A model generated the notes under the pieces. It saw nothing but the letters and a program-made list of their open reading frames with translations. It did no database searches and had not been told where the DNA came from. Position numbers and translations under genes: made by a program. Positions 19,352-31,275 of a stretch of 64,000 nucleotides of DNA are shown here, in pieces. The stretch covers positions 163,297 to 227,296 of the forward strand of contig JACTAT010000285.1 of the NCBI GenBank assembly GCA_014526335.1. Direction: 5' to 3'. How positions within the stretch are numbered: position 1 is the first letter of the stretch; each line of letters begins with the position of its first letter. Origin of the DNA: Chrysaora quinquecirrha. Lineage: Eukaryota > Cnidaria > Scyphozoa > Semaeostomeae > Pelagiidae.

Positions 19352-19973
19352 ATGAGTTGGGAAAAGAGGTACAATTCTACAAAACAAAGACAACATTCTT
19401 GCTACACTTTAGAAGGAAACATGTATGATTTTCCAATTTACAAATCAACTCCATATTTTTACACCTATCAGCGTGGAAGAGGAGTAGGTGGTATTTTCAG
19501 GAAAGCTGGATCTATTTTTAAAAGAGCTGTTAAAGAAGCAAGAAGTAAAAGCTGCCGAGAAAATTTTGAAACCTGTTTTACAAGAAGAATCAGAGAAGGC
19601 AGTTAATCAGATATTAGCTGGTGAGAATGTTGGAAAAGTTGCAAAAGATACTACCAAATCTTCTATGAGAGGAATTAAAAGAAAAGCTACTCAAGAAATT
19701 GTTGATGTTGTAAAGAAGACGGCAAAGAAATCTTCTGCTGGTAAGAAATTGTCTGTTGGTAAGAAATCGGTTGCTGGTAAGAAATCGTCTGCTGGTAAGA
19801 AATCAACTGCTGGTAACAAATCAAGGGGTCATCCTAAAAGATCTATAAAAGAAAGCACCATGTGGGGGATATTCATACCTACGCAGACATTGAAGAAAAG
19901 ACAAGCTAAGAAAGCTAAGCAACGTGATTTGAGAAAAACTTTGTTGAAGAAACTGTTGAAGAAGAAATTGTAA
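19352..19973 (+). pseudogene. pVI-like minor structural protein with Lys-rich repeats, unit 1
   Basis: ATG 19352 opens MSWEKRYNSTKQRQHSCYTL and reaches YFYTYQRGRGVGGIFRKAG, the Gly-rich amphipathic N-terminal pattern seen in Polinton/adenoviral pVI- or pX-like proteins. A one-base shift near 19530 moves coding into a second frame (EVKAAEKILKPVLQEE, then ATQEIVDVVKKTAKK). Five tandem KKS-x-AGKK repeats follow, and a basic tail ends KKLLKKKL at TAA 19973. The C-terminus resembles a nuclear-localising, DNA-binding tail. It lies 2 bp upstream of the capsid-type gene's ATG in the same direction, as in a late-gene cassette. Confidence 0.6.
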
Positions 19974-19975
19974 CA

Positions 19976-20976
19976 ATGAGCGTAAAGCCAGAATAAACTG
20001 AATGTCCTAGTGAGAGTTTGGATTTATTCTGCTCACCAGTAATTTAAAATGATGTCAAGTTTTTTAAGGATGTTGAATATTTTCCACAAACTGCTGCTCT
20101 CAATGCTTCAAAACAGACTGTTGTGTTTGACATTCCTGCTCAGCCTGATCATATGATTGACTTGAATCATTCTTATTTCGTCTTGACTCTTGCCATCAAA
20201 AAAGTAGATGGAAGTGATATTGGAAAAACCACTGCAGAATTTGCTGGAGTAATAAATAACATTGGTCAATCGATGTGAAAGCAGATAGAGTTGGTTTTGA
20301 ATGACACTCCCGTCACAGAAGCAAATGGAATGTATGCCTATCAATCTTACTTGGAAACAATTCTGACGTTTGATGAAACCACAGCTAAAAACTATTTGAA
20401 AATGACAAACTGGGTCAGTGATACGATTAACAAAGAAAATGTTGGCTTTCCAAGAACAGCATCATAAAAAATGAAGGGTTTAAATGCAAGATCCGCACCA
20501 TTTGATGATAGTGAAAAGGTTAAAGTGTTGACAAAGCCTCATGTTAACATTTGCAATCAAAGCAAATACTTGCTGCCTGGTGTTTGTCTTCAATGGCGAT
20601 TGAGTCCAAACAGCGATTTGTTTTGTTTGATTAACCAGGTTTCGAAGTGAAACTGTTGCTAAGGATTGAAAGAAGGCTAACGCAATTTACCCAGTCTGTC
20701 AACCTGGCGAGCTATTTGATCAATATCACAACAACTAGCTGGGTTCAAGACAATGTGTTCAAAGGAAAGATTCCTAACAGATTGTTCTGATTGTTCAATT
20801 TGACGCTGAAAGGAAACTGAACAGATGAGCCACACTTGCTTAAAAGTGAGGGTAATCTGAGAATAAGTATAAATTTTGCACACGCTGTTGACAGTTTGAT
20901 GAATATTGTAATCTTGGGTGAATTTGATAGAGTCATTCAAATCGATAGTCATAAAAACGTCATTCCAGATTGGTAA
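19976..20976 (+). pseudogene. Polinton capsid-type protein, unit 2 (complete length)
   Basis: Starts at ATG 19976 (MSVKPE, then a stop, then SLDLFCSPV), so the N-terminus missing from unit 1 is visible here but already broken by TAA codons. The stops after GQSM and RTAS and the frame change near 20640 are the same as in unit 1. It carries the AQPDH and GSDIG variants shared with unit 1 and the 58998 copy, and lacks the HPDH/GDVG variants of the 46.9- and 52.9-kb copies. Confidence 0.7.
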
Positions 20977-20994
20977 TTATGGATGATATAAAAA

Positions 20995-22590
20995 TTAATT
21001 GTGTGACAGTGTGCTTCGATGTGCATCTGCTTCCCTTTCCATCAAACATTTCACATAATCCTCATGCGTTATTTGCTTCTTCACATACTTTTCAATTCCT
21101 TTCTCTCTTTTGATAGTATTTCCATCATCGATTTGTCAGCTGTACATCTTTGATCTCAATTAAGCAAATTCTTTCATCTCAACGCCACAGAGCTCGTATT
21201 TCATTTTCCCAATAACTTTCTTGTTTCTTTGTTTCTTGTAGAGTAATTTGGATGTTCTTTATCGTAATTGCTGAAATCAAATCCATCTTTGTGATCTTTT
21301 AATACTCAGTCGACTTGATCCTTAGGCATTGGTATTTCATAGATAAAATTGTCAGTTTCCATGTAGCATAGCTCAGCATTTGGAAGGCTTTATTTTCCAA
21401 AGTTGTAATGGAAATCATACATCAATGTTATGCTAATTTCCAATATGCTGAAACTAACATACATTAGTTTGTTGAGTTTAATTTTTCCAATCTTTTTCTC
21501 AGCTAGAAATGTGTCTTCATTCATTCTAATTACTCCATAAATGTTTGGATTTCGTAATCCATCTTCTCAAGACTATCCCACCAGTACAGATTTCAAAACA
21601 CCGATGATTTGTTACGTTTTCCATCGTCTTCCCAAACACTGAATTGTTCATCAACTTGAACAGATCTTTTACAAAGTTGCTTCTTGCATGTGTTCTTTTC
21701 TGGGTATTAGAATCAATATATTCTTTCAACCATAAACTATGCTTGAATTCGATGATTTCATAAGCTTTTGTTAGCTTCGAATCCAATTCCAAACACTGCT
21801 TCAAATTTCCTTCATGGATGAGGTTTTCTTCTTTGCTGATTAGATTTGGCATTAGCCTCGGTGTTGACTTAAACTTTTTTCAATTGAAGTTTTTATGAGT
21901 TTTCTTTTGATGTTCTGATAGCATGTCTTCTTGGACTGGCCATCTTTGTGGCGCCAATGGTAGATCTGCATGATGATCGTGTAACTTTGCTGGATATTCC
22001 AAATCTACTTTGGGAATATAACCAACATGTTCATTCGATCTTGTCAGCAAAGCGTGGATGTCTGTGTTTCTGATTTCAGCTTGTGTTAACTGCTTGAAAC
22101 CACCATAGGGCATTGGTTGTGACATTGCCAATTCATAGATATTATTTGGATCTAGATACATCAGCGTGTTGTTTTTTGTTAATTTGGCATGACGTTTAAA
22201 TGCTATCAAGACACCACAACGAATGTCATCTTCAATCATAAGTAGAATGTCCTTCTTTTCTTTGGATAGCAATTCCAGCTTCAAACTAGTCATTTTCAGC
22301 ATCGCATTCCAGGCCAGCAAAGGAGCAGTTAGATAATCGTAGAATTCCAGACTCTGTGCTCTGAACGATTGGAATATATCAGACAACAGCAACACATCTG
22401 TTTTCAAGTATAGTTCATGATAGTGTTGAAAAGTCTGACAGTTGAAGAATTGTCAAACCTGTTGAGAATGTTCATAATCTTCATCACTGATGTAAAAATC
22501 GCCAAGTTTGTTGTAAAATGATTCTTTCGGTGGTAGACATAATTCTTCCATTTTCTCTGTACTATTTGTCCAATCGTAGGGATAAACACC
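20995..22590 (-). pseudogene. DNA polymerase B, unit 2, longer copy without the recombinase insertion
   Basis: Beyond the point where unit 1 switches to recombinase (the base matching 15971), this copy continues into more N-terminal PolB sequence: LLMIEDDIRCGVL, FYDYLTAPLLAWNAMLKMT and ELYLKTDVLLLSDIFQSFR, a typical exonuclease-to-palm junction of Polinton PolB. A shift near 22404 leads to TNSTEKMEELCLPPKESF. It ends abruptly at 22590 next to a THAP exon. Small variants (GTGACAGTG, TTCAATTCC) pair it with the copy at 60017. Confidence 0.8.
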
Positions 22591-23141
22591 TTCGCAACAA
22601 ACTAGAGAGCAACATTTTTCAGATTCATTTGTAGTGAGCATTGTCTGGATTCAGATTATATAAGACCACCATCAGAGAATGAAAGATGTAGGTTGAAAAA
22701 AGATGCAGTACATTCCGTGTTTCTGCTTTTCCATCTTACCTAGAAGCAGATGTTGGAAAAGTATATGTGGGTGCCAAAAGAACACTTCCACAATACCATA
22801 CAAAACTATTAAGGATGCATAGTTATGCAAAGGAGGCAAATCAAGGGATTGACAATGATAGCCAAGAAATTTCTGTTTGTGGAGACTTCATGTCCTCTTT
22901 GCAAGAAAAGCTTAGAGCAAGCAACAACCACGACGGTAGTCTGAAATTGAAAGTTAAAGCATTGAAGGAAAACGTCCATAGAAGGGATAAAGAATTAAAA
23001 AGTATGCACAACATCATTGATGTCTTGAAAGAGAAGTTTGTCGCAATTATACCAGGTTGCAGTATACTACAACAAATAACTCACGATGTTATGGAAGCCC
23101 ACAAGTGCCAGACAAACTTCATTTTTTTGGTGAATGTTTAA
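22591..23141 (+). pseudogene. THAP-domain protein remnant (second exon and coiled coil), copy 1
   Basis: Starts inside a THAP exon: the end of the zinc finger (FICSEHCLDSDYIRP) and the closing KKDAVHSVF block are readable. After a one-base shift near 22720 comes a long frame to TAA 23141 with a coiled coil (LKLKVKALKENVHRRDKELK). The first THAP exon and intron, present in the second copy at 62619, are missing because of a deletion whose junction is near 22590. Probably part of a THAP-type transposase. Confidence 0.6.
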
Positions 23142-23164
23142 TGTTACCTGCTGCAGAGAAGTTA

Positions 23165-23368
23165 TGTTTTGAGAACAAGTTAGCTATCGGGACAGGACAT
23201 GTTATATTTGAGGACAAGTTATTGTTTGAGGACAAGTTTTTTTTGAGGACAATTGTTTTCAAGGACAAATTATTTTTTGAGGGGCAAGTTATTTTTTGAG
23301 GACAAGTTATTTTTTGAGGACAAGTTATTTTTTGAGGACAAGTTATTTTTCGTGGACAAGTTATTTGT
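23165..23368 (+). repeat. 18-bp minisatellite GAGGACAAGTTATTTTTT, copy 1
   Basis: About ten imperfect copies of GAGGACAAGTTATTTTTT lie in tandem, the last five nearly perfect. Because 18 is divisible by 3 the plus strand reads as repeated FEDKLF, which is a by-product. Copy 2 (63525-63710) has one unit fewer. Confidence 0.8.
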
Positions 23369-23499
23369 CAGCTGTTCACACATTCAGGCATGTGTGAGTT
23401 TTTTAATCCGAGGCTGCGTGCATAGGAGGCACTCCATGGGTGCACAGTTCCTGCCGTGTTTTCCCACATGTTTCCGATTCCCACACCTGAACATGTAAT

Positions 23500-26400
23500 G
23501 CAGCAGTTGTGGCAATATTTGTAGAGAGTCTTGGCTTTTTTGCTCCAGTTGTGGAAGAAAGCTTGCCAATGATTCTGCAGCCTTCGATGGAAATTCACTT
23601 CCTGGACCATCTACTGCAAATACACTACCTGACTGCTGGAACAGGTCCAAAAACGTGGGTAGGCATGCTGCTGCAGCATCGGCCAGTAGTACTGGGACAG
23701 CAGCTGGCTTTCAATCAAGTACTACATCATTGAGTTTCAACCAGTTTTTGCAGGAGAGAAAGAAGAGTCAGACCAAGAAGGGCAGACCAGAAGGGATGGA
23801 AAGTCACCATGGGAAGGGGAACATAAAGAAGAAAGTCGAGAAAGTAAAGGTGAGCTAGGGTAGGGTATTCCCAAAATTATTATTATCCCTCTATGTGATT
23901 GTGCAGACCGTAGTTCTGCCAAACCAGAATGCGCAAGTGATATTTCACATGCAGAAAATTACCGTGACTGAAAAACATTGACACTCAGGGTGAGTCTAAA
24001 TAAGTGTGGGGTGTTGGAAAGTTTTCAAAAAATCAATAAGCACAAGGATGTCAGTCAGTCTGGCATCCAGGAGTAAACTAACTGATCCTCAATTTGAGCT
24101 CCTTAGCTATAAAATGAGCATGAAACTTAAAGATGTCCCCGATGCTAGCATAGACCTACCTTTGCTGTGGAATAGACCATATGTGTGCTAACATTAGGGG
24201 AATCTGATGTGGAATACGCAATAAGAATATCTAGTTATATGTATGCTGTTTGTTCCCTTAAGGTGAATGTGTCATTAATATGCAGAAAGGCTGGAAGCCT
24301 TTGCAAGCAAAGAGGAACAGCGCTGCCCGTGTAAGTGCATGAGAGTGCAGGAAAAGATTACCTAACATTTCAAGCTACATCAAAGCACTCAGCTTTCAAT
24401 AAAAAAGTGTTCAATGCTGACAAAAATCATGTGTTGCTCTATGATGATTTTGAGCGAGTTGAGTACATTCCAGGATCAAAGACACCATTTAACTTGAAAA
24501 CCTATAAGGAGATGATTGGAAAGAAATACCAAAGAATAAATTTCTATCTTTGTGAAGAAGACACTTTTTATGGTATAGAGAAGTACTGCTTTAAGATCTA
24601 GAACATCAATTGCTATAAAATCTTCTTTCCCATCCTTTATTTCTATTGCACTCTGTGAATGAATAAGAGTATAACTCTCAGATAATAATATATCAGAATT
24701 ATTCTTGAAGCTTTCACCAGGTTTTTGACATGTGCTATATATTTCATTGCAATGTCTTTTTGTTCTGTTCCAGAAACTGATGTGTCAGAGGATGATGAAA
24801 TTTTGATGCTAAGTGCACTATCTAAGGAAAACCGTACAGAGGTGAGTATGCAGTGTGAGAATAAACTGAAATTATCTTTCTGTCTACCTGTATGATTTAT
24901 ACAGCAGAAATAACCGAATGTACCTCTACAAAGGCATAATATTTTGTGTTCCGAGAAACAAATTTCCTGATAATTAATATGTATGCACTATAGAAATTAT
25001 TTTTCTACAAGGTACTGGGTGATTCAAGTGGAGAGATAGTTTATCACTTCCAAACAACAAGGATACCCCTGATGCAATAAAAAACGATAAAAAAGTTTCA
25101 ACATATGGGAATTTCTGTGACGTTATTTGCATTGGAGATGATAATTTCTCAGAGGATGAAGGCCAACCTTTGCAAGAATCTGAAGATCCACCACCGTCTT
25201 TCAGAAATGTAAATTCTGCTGAAAACAGGTTGAGATCATGCTGTTACTACAATTATCTACCAAACAACATTGAGAAAACTTGCTGATGCTTGGCAAGTTT
25301 CAACTATGCAATGTTACTTGCTAAGTATCCCCTAGCATCATTTTTCATTGTTTGAAATGGAAAACAAAAAATATGCAACAACATCACAGTAAGGATGGGA
25401 ATTTTCTTTACCTTCTCTTACAACAAACGGTTCTTGTGTTTAATAACAGTGGGAACATTTTTGGACATCCTTAAAAGCTTTCAAGTATGCCTGAAAATGT
25501 CTCCACTGTTTATTGCAATTCTTACATTTTGTACAACCCAAATATTGCATTAGACATGATAGTCACCGCTTATCTTGTAAAGCCCTTTATATCTAGTAGG
25601 ACTATCTACAGTGTCAGAAACAGGTCTTGATACGTCCGAATATATTTAATGAACCCAAAAACTATTCCTGTTTTTTTGTACTTGATCAAGCTTCTATTTG
25701 TTTTGACATGCATCAAAGACTAACAACAAGCTTTGTTCCTCCAATACAGAAAACACTTGGAAATACTAATGTCAAGCCTTCAAGTGGAATGTGATGAACA
25801 GAAGGTGTTACGAGTTAGGAGAAGATGTTTATGGGAGGACTCCTTGAGGTTCTTTCAGTGGAATAAGAGTGCAATTGAGAAACAGCTGACAGTTAATTTT
25901 ATTGGTGAATCAGCAGCTGATGCGGGTGGTCCTAGACGAGAATACTTCGTGTTGTTAATGAATTACATTATCTGCCAGTCTGGATTATTGGAAGGCATTG
26001 ATGGCCATCAAGCGTTTACTTTTAACCCTGTCCTGTTGCATGAGAAGACATATTACCAGGCAGGGAGAATGGTTGCCACGGCACTGCAGCAAAATGGTTC
26101 AGGCTTATGTTGCCTGTCAGCATTCACTCATTCTGTTTTAATAAATAAGCAAGATCTGTCGCAGATCACAACAAATGACATACCAGATCGTGAAAGCAGG
26201 GAAAGAGTCATCAAGGTAGTGTATATATGCTTGTGCTAGTAATTCATTATTGACACATTGTGCAGTAAAATGTTTCAGTGGAAAGAGTGCCAAAAATCAT
26301 GGAGGCAGAGAAAATTTGTGCTAACAATAAACAAAGTCCCCCTGCAAACAATGTTGTTTTATTGCAAGTTGAGCAGCATTTATGTGGTTTGATGTTTGGT

Positions 26401-27190
26401 GGTTCCTGATTAGGATCAGATGTTGAGAGGAGTTTCATAAAACAGTTACATATGTGAATAGTTCTCTTTTCAGAAGTGTTTTAAAGTCCTCAGTTAAAGT
26501 TCTCCACTTAAAACAACTCTCAACTTCTGAACATTGTATACTTTTGACAGATTCAGCAAGCCAGACAGGATGATTTTGAGGAAGTGTTGGAATCTGAGCT
26601 GGACTTTCTCATCCAGTGTGGCATGACGAAATTGAAATAATTTTATGAGGAAAAAGACAAGCTGGTCCAGTTTTTGTGCAGTTCAATGATAACAAGGTCA
26701 ATGGCATCGTTAGACCAGTTTATTTCTGGGTTGAAGACTGCCAGACTGGTTTACAATTCAATAGTCGACCACCCACATCTGTTTTATTTGCTCTTCTGCA
26801 AAAGTGATGATGTGAGATTTACTCCTGAAAAGCTGGCTGACATGTGTAATTTTGCTTTCTCGCCAGCAGGTTCCAATAGTAGAGTTGCAGAGGAAGCCAA
26901 GGCATATTGGTGGGAGGGGATGTTGGCAAACTTCAATGAGGAGGAGGCTGGCTTCTCAGCAGAGGATCTCCTGCAATTCATGACAGGAGCGAGAGTTCCA
27001 CCTCCATCAGGTTTTCATTAAAAAAAAGACGATTGGATTTTATGCACAAGAAGAGCTAGGAAGGTGTCTGCCTTTCACATCAACATGTGCTCTAGTGTTC
27101 CATTTGCAAAGAGGTATTGGAAGTCAGAAGGAATTGCAGCAACTGATTGCTGAGTCAATAATATATGGTGTTGGCTATGGAAACATTTGA
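23500..27190 (+). pseudogene. G2E3-like HECT E3 ubiquitin-ligase gene, multi-exon, broken
   Basis: Exon-like blocks: about 23500-23849 (zinc ribbon CSSCGNICRESWLFCSSCG, then LSFNQFLQERKKSQ, ending AAAG|GTGAGC), 24263-24601 (KHSAFNKKVF, PFNLKTYKEMIGKKYQRINF), 24774-24841, 25018-25290, 25750-26215 (HECT N-lobe: RRRCLWEDSLRFFQW, GESAADAGGPRREYFVL, AGRMVATAL) and 26551-27190 (C-lobe: LLQFMTGARVPPPSGFH, then in the next frame the catalytic-Cys region PFTSTCALVFHL and IIYGVGYG). Breaks are TAA in exon 2, TAA 26638-26640 and a one-base shift at eight A near 27023. HECT C-lobes pass ubiquitin through the Cys. G2E3-like genes are highly multiplied in corals, perhaps with transposons. Confidence 0.72.
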
Positions 27191-27455
27191 AGAGAGGAGG
27201 AAGATTATGGTCACCAATAAGGACATGATGCTGTGTTTTCCAGAGCTTTTGCTGTCATAATGTCTCCATTTTTTCATGCCATCGTTACAGTAGTTTCTGT
27301 TCTTAAGTATGTCTGAATTAAATATTCTGAGTTATGACAGGTTTGTCTCTTGAAACAGTTATTTGTCTCTTGAAAAAGTAATTACATTTAACAATGGTCC
27401 AATTAAACAGTCCAGTTGACAAAATCTTTTGGCATAAAATACAAAAACATCAGTT

Positions 27456-28663
27456 TCAATTCTCAATTGTCAAAAGATGCATGTACATTTCATATGCATC
27501 TTTTATATTATCAGGTTGAACCAAGTTATTATGTTGTTGTAAGTAATTCAAATACTGCCTTGCATCACTGTCTTCTACTTCATAATTACACTCTTGCTCA
27601 ACTTCAGCCATCTCAATGAGATTTGGAGGTGCACACTTACAGTCAATAGCTCCAGAATCATTTGGCAGGTAAAACAGAACATCCGGAACACCAGATACAG
27701 CAGAATAAACAGATTTTCTGATTCAGTGTGTATTCCACTGCTGCTTAACTTCATCAAGAAAATTCTGCAACACTGTACAGGTAGCCTTGGGCACTCAAAT
27801 CCTTGAAGAAGTTAATCCACCAACTAGAGCTACCCCTTCGAAATACTGACCACCAGCACTCTATTCTCTGGTTTGATGGTGATGTTCCTTTTTTATGTGG
27901 TCTGTTTCCCGCAAAGGGATCAGAGTCGTCCCTGCGGAAAAAACATTGAGCAGCTGCCATCAGTCCATTCTCCGTGCCACCATCTGTTCTGAGCAGTACT
28001 GGACATCGCCCTACTTCTTTCACCGCTTCTAGAAATAATTTTCCTGGAATACTTGGTATGTTATTTGAGTGGACAGCCTTTAGCCACAATATACTCCTGC
28101 TGTAACCATCTATGGCGCCATGGATTGGTAATCCAAATGGTTTGAGTTTATCATATCCTTAAAAAGCAAGAAAACCTGGAAATTAAAACTTATAATATAA
28201 TTTAAAATCATATATACAACATATTAAAAGTCTCAAATTAGCAAAAGCTTTTTGGTTAAAAACCCATCCTAAGTGCTAGATGATACAATAAAACTTAAAA
28301 CAGAACAGGTATAGTTCATCGGAGCTAAAGATAGCATAGCTAAGCACCATACTATGAGGAAGGTATTTTCTTCCTTTTCGGTTTCTATTATGTTTGGATA
28401 ATAATACCTGCTGCCATACTCAGTGTGAATTCACAAACAGAGAAAAAAGGAGCTAGTACCTATGGTATTTGAAGTCAACTAACCATTTTAGATCGTCTAG
28501 TGATAGCTCTTAAGTTTAAATAGGGACCTTCGTTTTGATAAGAGTACTTACTGTAGCAGCTCACCATCCACATGCCAGCTGAAATTGGGCCCATAGGCGA
28601 AGTAGGTTCAGCGAGCGAGTCATCTTTGTCATCTAAAGTGGGACTGTCGGGGGTCTGTTTCAT
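27456..28663 (-). pseudogene. integrase-core (rve/DDE-like) protein, two exons
   Basis: Exon 28663-28552 (MKQTPDSPTLDDKDD ...) ends at a GTAAGT donor. Exon 28157-27456 follows an acceptor TTTTTAAG in matching phase. It reads PIHGAIDGYSRSILWLKA, CPVLLRTDGGTENGLMA, SPSNQRIECWWSVFRRGS and WWINFFKDL, that is, the D...D...E spacing and RTD.GTEN / NQRIE.WW signature of a widespread invertebrate integrase-core family. A frameshift near 27770 and an in-frame TGA in the WNTH*IRKS block break the C-terminal part, which resumes GVPDVLFYLPNDSGAID. Probable transposon or domesticated integrase gene, now inactive. The first exon is a guess supported only by phase. Confidence 0.7.
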
Positions 28664-28807
28664 GTAGCAACAGCGCCATCAATCTTCTTGGAGCTTGAAT
28701 ATGATGTTTATTTCGCAAAGTATGCCACATTGATCTGTACCCTTTCAAGTCACCTCCTGGAGATGCAACTTCTTCTCGTATATGGTAACGTAAAACATCA
28801 TGATTGA

Positions 28808-29302
28808 TTAAGTTATTTCTTCTTGGAAGATTAAGTTTTGCCAGTCTTCACAACAGTGTTCTGTAACTCGTAATATTCTTGCAGCTTCAGACAGGATGAA
28901 AGCTTCTTCATCATAATCTTTTTCATATACTGTCTTAAGGACATTGCCAATAGCCTTATCAAAAGCCAAATAAATGTTTTTTCCTTCTTTATACTCTTTT
29001 AAGTTCTCCATTTGAGACATTAGCCGGGTTTTTAGTTTTGTTGTGTGAACTCTCTCAGGAGTATGTCCACCGAGTTCTATAACCCTCAATTTGTACATTT
29101 CTGCAAGATCAGAAAGCTTAAATATGTTTCCATTTTCTTTGTTCGTAGCTGTTTGTTCCATAAAACATGCTAGCTCTGCAAGCACTTGCCCATAAATTTG
29201 CTTGTTGCAGTCAGTTAGATCAACATCAGATGCCTTCTGGGTTGATTTCCTATACAGTGATAGCAGAAATTTTGAGTGGTACATCGCATCCTCAGCAATC
29301 AT
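28808..29302 (-). CDS. hypothetical transposon-associated protein exon
   Basis: Open frame of 164 residues: AEDAMYHSKFLLSLYRKS, then CNKQIYGQVLAELACFMEQ, KLSDLAEMYKLRVIELG, HTTKLKTRLMSQM and NIYLAFDKAIGNVLK. I have seen this pattern (an AKYH...C...LY block, a DL...Y...L.ELG block, then a LK.RLL block) in large repeated families of cnidarians and echinoderms without a known function. The frame runs beyond M29302 towards a possible acceptor, so it is probably one exon of a larger gene. It lies next to the divergent MULE remnant and may have been part of it. Confidence 0.5.
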   Translation of the reverse strand: MIAEDAMYHSKFLLSLYRKSTQKASDVDLTDCNKQIYGQVLAELACFMEQTATNKENGNIFKLSDLAEMYKLRVIELGGHTPERVHTTKLKTRLMSQMENLKEYKEGKNIYLAFDKAIGNVLKTVYEKDYDEEAFILSEAARILRVTEHCCEDWQNLIFQEEIT

Positions 29303-29329
29303 ATCACCGGAGCTTAGTTTTCCTAGTAA

Positions 29330-31275
29330 AATAGTAAGAGATCATATGTACCAGGCAAGGTTTCGCCAGATGCATTCTAGAGATGATCAAAAGAATCTCC
29401 AATTCAAGATAAACAACTGGAAAGAAAATCGATCGAATGACAAATTTCTATTATCGCCCAAAAGCAGAAATTGGTCATCCTGGAGAGGAAACAAATCTAC
29501 TCTTTGTTTATCAATCTGAGCTACATCGGCACCTCATCAAGCGGTACGGTAACATATGCCTGCTTGATGCGACTTACAAAACAACATAGTATGCCTTGCC
29601 ACTCTTCTTCCTCTGGGTGAAAACAAATGTTGATTATCAGGTAGTGAGGGCATTCATATGCTAACACGAAACAACTGCATCAATCCAAGAAGGAATCAGC
29701 ATATTAGCTAATTGGAATCCTGATTTGAAATCGGATTATTTTATGACCGATTTTGACGAGAAAGAGATAAATGCCATTGAGTTGACTATTGCGATTTCCA
29801 CCGAGAACAGGCGTGGACACACTGTGTTAACACTGGCGCTAACTTCATGAATAACTTTTTAAATAAAGAACGCTCTGCACATTGGTAGCAATCAAAATTT
29901 ACAACTGCCATTTCTCTATTTCATTGATCTATTTAATTGATCTCTATTTTGCATTGCATTCTGCAGCAATAGATTAGATAGACTCGATTCCTTGAGAATG
30001 GAACTTTTGTTGCATTTTTGTATCTTGTAAAAATATGTTAATTTTAGACTACTAAGTCCAAGTTCGTCATCAGTTAACAGGGGCCGAGGTACTGAGACAG
30101 GGAGAGATGAACAATCTAGCCAAATACTACAGAGAGAGGTGAAATGAAACTGTTAAACTTATCTGGCATTTTTTCTGCAACGAAAATTTAGTGGGCATAC
30201 CTGTTGTCCCTAGCCATTATTTAAAGAAACTCTTTTTCTTCTTTTCAAATACTTGTCAAGACAAACAATGCAATTGAAAGGCAAAATAAGAGCTTCAAGT
30301 ATGAATACCTTTGAAAGAAGCGCAAGAATACCATAAGCAGAATGGCTACGGTTCTTGTTGACCAGTTTTTTCCAGAGAGATACAAACGGTAAGTTATATG
30401 CAAGGCAACGAAAACAAATACACGCTTGTTACTCTTACAAGACACTGGAAGTTATGTTGTCATTATTGTCATTATTGTCATTATTGTTTGATTTAAAATT
30501 TCTACTTCAGCAGGCTCTGCCATGGAAAAATCGGTATCTTGTAGCAGTTAATGAACCACTCTAACAATTTAATTCACAGGTAATCATCTCTAAATGCACA
30601 GTTCTAAAGTGGCTGCAGACGCTACACGTCTTGGATACCTGACTATCTGAAGGACAGGCCCAGGAAATTTGTCACCCATTGCATGGAAAAGATTGCACTG
30701 GCAAGTCGAATTTCATCCATCGATATCTGTGAAGAAGGAACAGGGGGTTGTAAGAGTAAAGTGTCAGGGATCAGAGAAGGAAGCCGGGTACATTGTACAG
30801 TTTAACCTAAACGGCATGCCAAGCTGTTAATGTTATGATTGGAAACAGTATTTTCTTCCTTGAAAGCATATGTTTGCAATCACATTACAAATGCAAAGGT
30901 ATTCCTGGGATGACTTACCAGCAGCATATCGGAGGCCCCTACTTCACCTTGGATCTGCACTGTGCAATCTACAGTGACAGAATACCAACAGACAACTCAA
31001 ATTTGGATGCTGCCACGATAGATGAGAATCAGGATGAAGAAACCGATATAAGCATAGCACTGCCAGTTTGTCAAATGAAAGCTTTGCCATTGCCATCTAG
31101 TTTCGCCCAAAGATCTCTAGGTGCTGCCTGCCGAGATAAACTTGATCAACTGAAGAGTCTCACCTTCAACCTCATCGATCAAAAGGCAAGAGAAATCATG
31201 GAAAGGCAAGATAACTTGATGACCGAACATGAAGAACAAAGTCTCCTTCAACATCAGGTGCGCCAAAAAAGGTAA
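29330..31275 (+). pseudogene. MULE-type transposase with C-terminal SWIM finger, decayed
   Basis: Readable blocks in order: RYGNICLLDATYKTT then YALPLFFLWVKTNVDYQVV, ILANWNPDLKSDYFMTD, CDFHREQAWTH (the MULE C/H signature, reached by a frame change near 29790), KTNNAIERQNKSFKYEYL (30250-30310) ending at a donor near 30390, PDYLKDRPRKFVTHCMEK, and a SWIM-like segment near 30820-30900 (PSC, then YDWKQYF in a shifted frame). A last open frame 30835-31275 covers the tail (MKALPLPSSFAQRSLGAAC). At least four stops or shifts are present. The family is a DDE transposase with an RNase H fold; this copy is inactive. Confidence 0.7.

Larger units (their letters stand above)
13774..22590. repeat. array 1 of the Polinton-recombinase composite (about 1.4 units of ~6.05 kb)
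   Basis: The sequence starting TAATTTAAAATGATGTCAAG occurs at 13774 and again at 20040, 6266 bp apart. That is the standard ~6.05-kb unit plus a private 214-bp duplication. The left edge cuts the Harbinger accessory gene; the right edge, near 22590, joins the polymerase fragment to a THAP exon. Identity between units is very high by eye. Confidence 0.88.

Noticed and set aside
23165..23368. Regular short repeats resembling a CRISPR array
   Set aside because: No unique spacers: units are contiguous and imperfect, and the genome is animal.
23057..23498. Plus frames with repeated FEDKLF peptides
   Set aside because: By-product of an 18-bp minisatellite; no start context, and the same DNA lies between two other genes.
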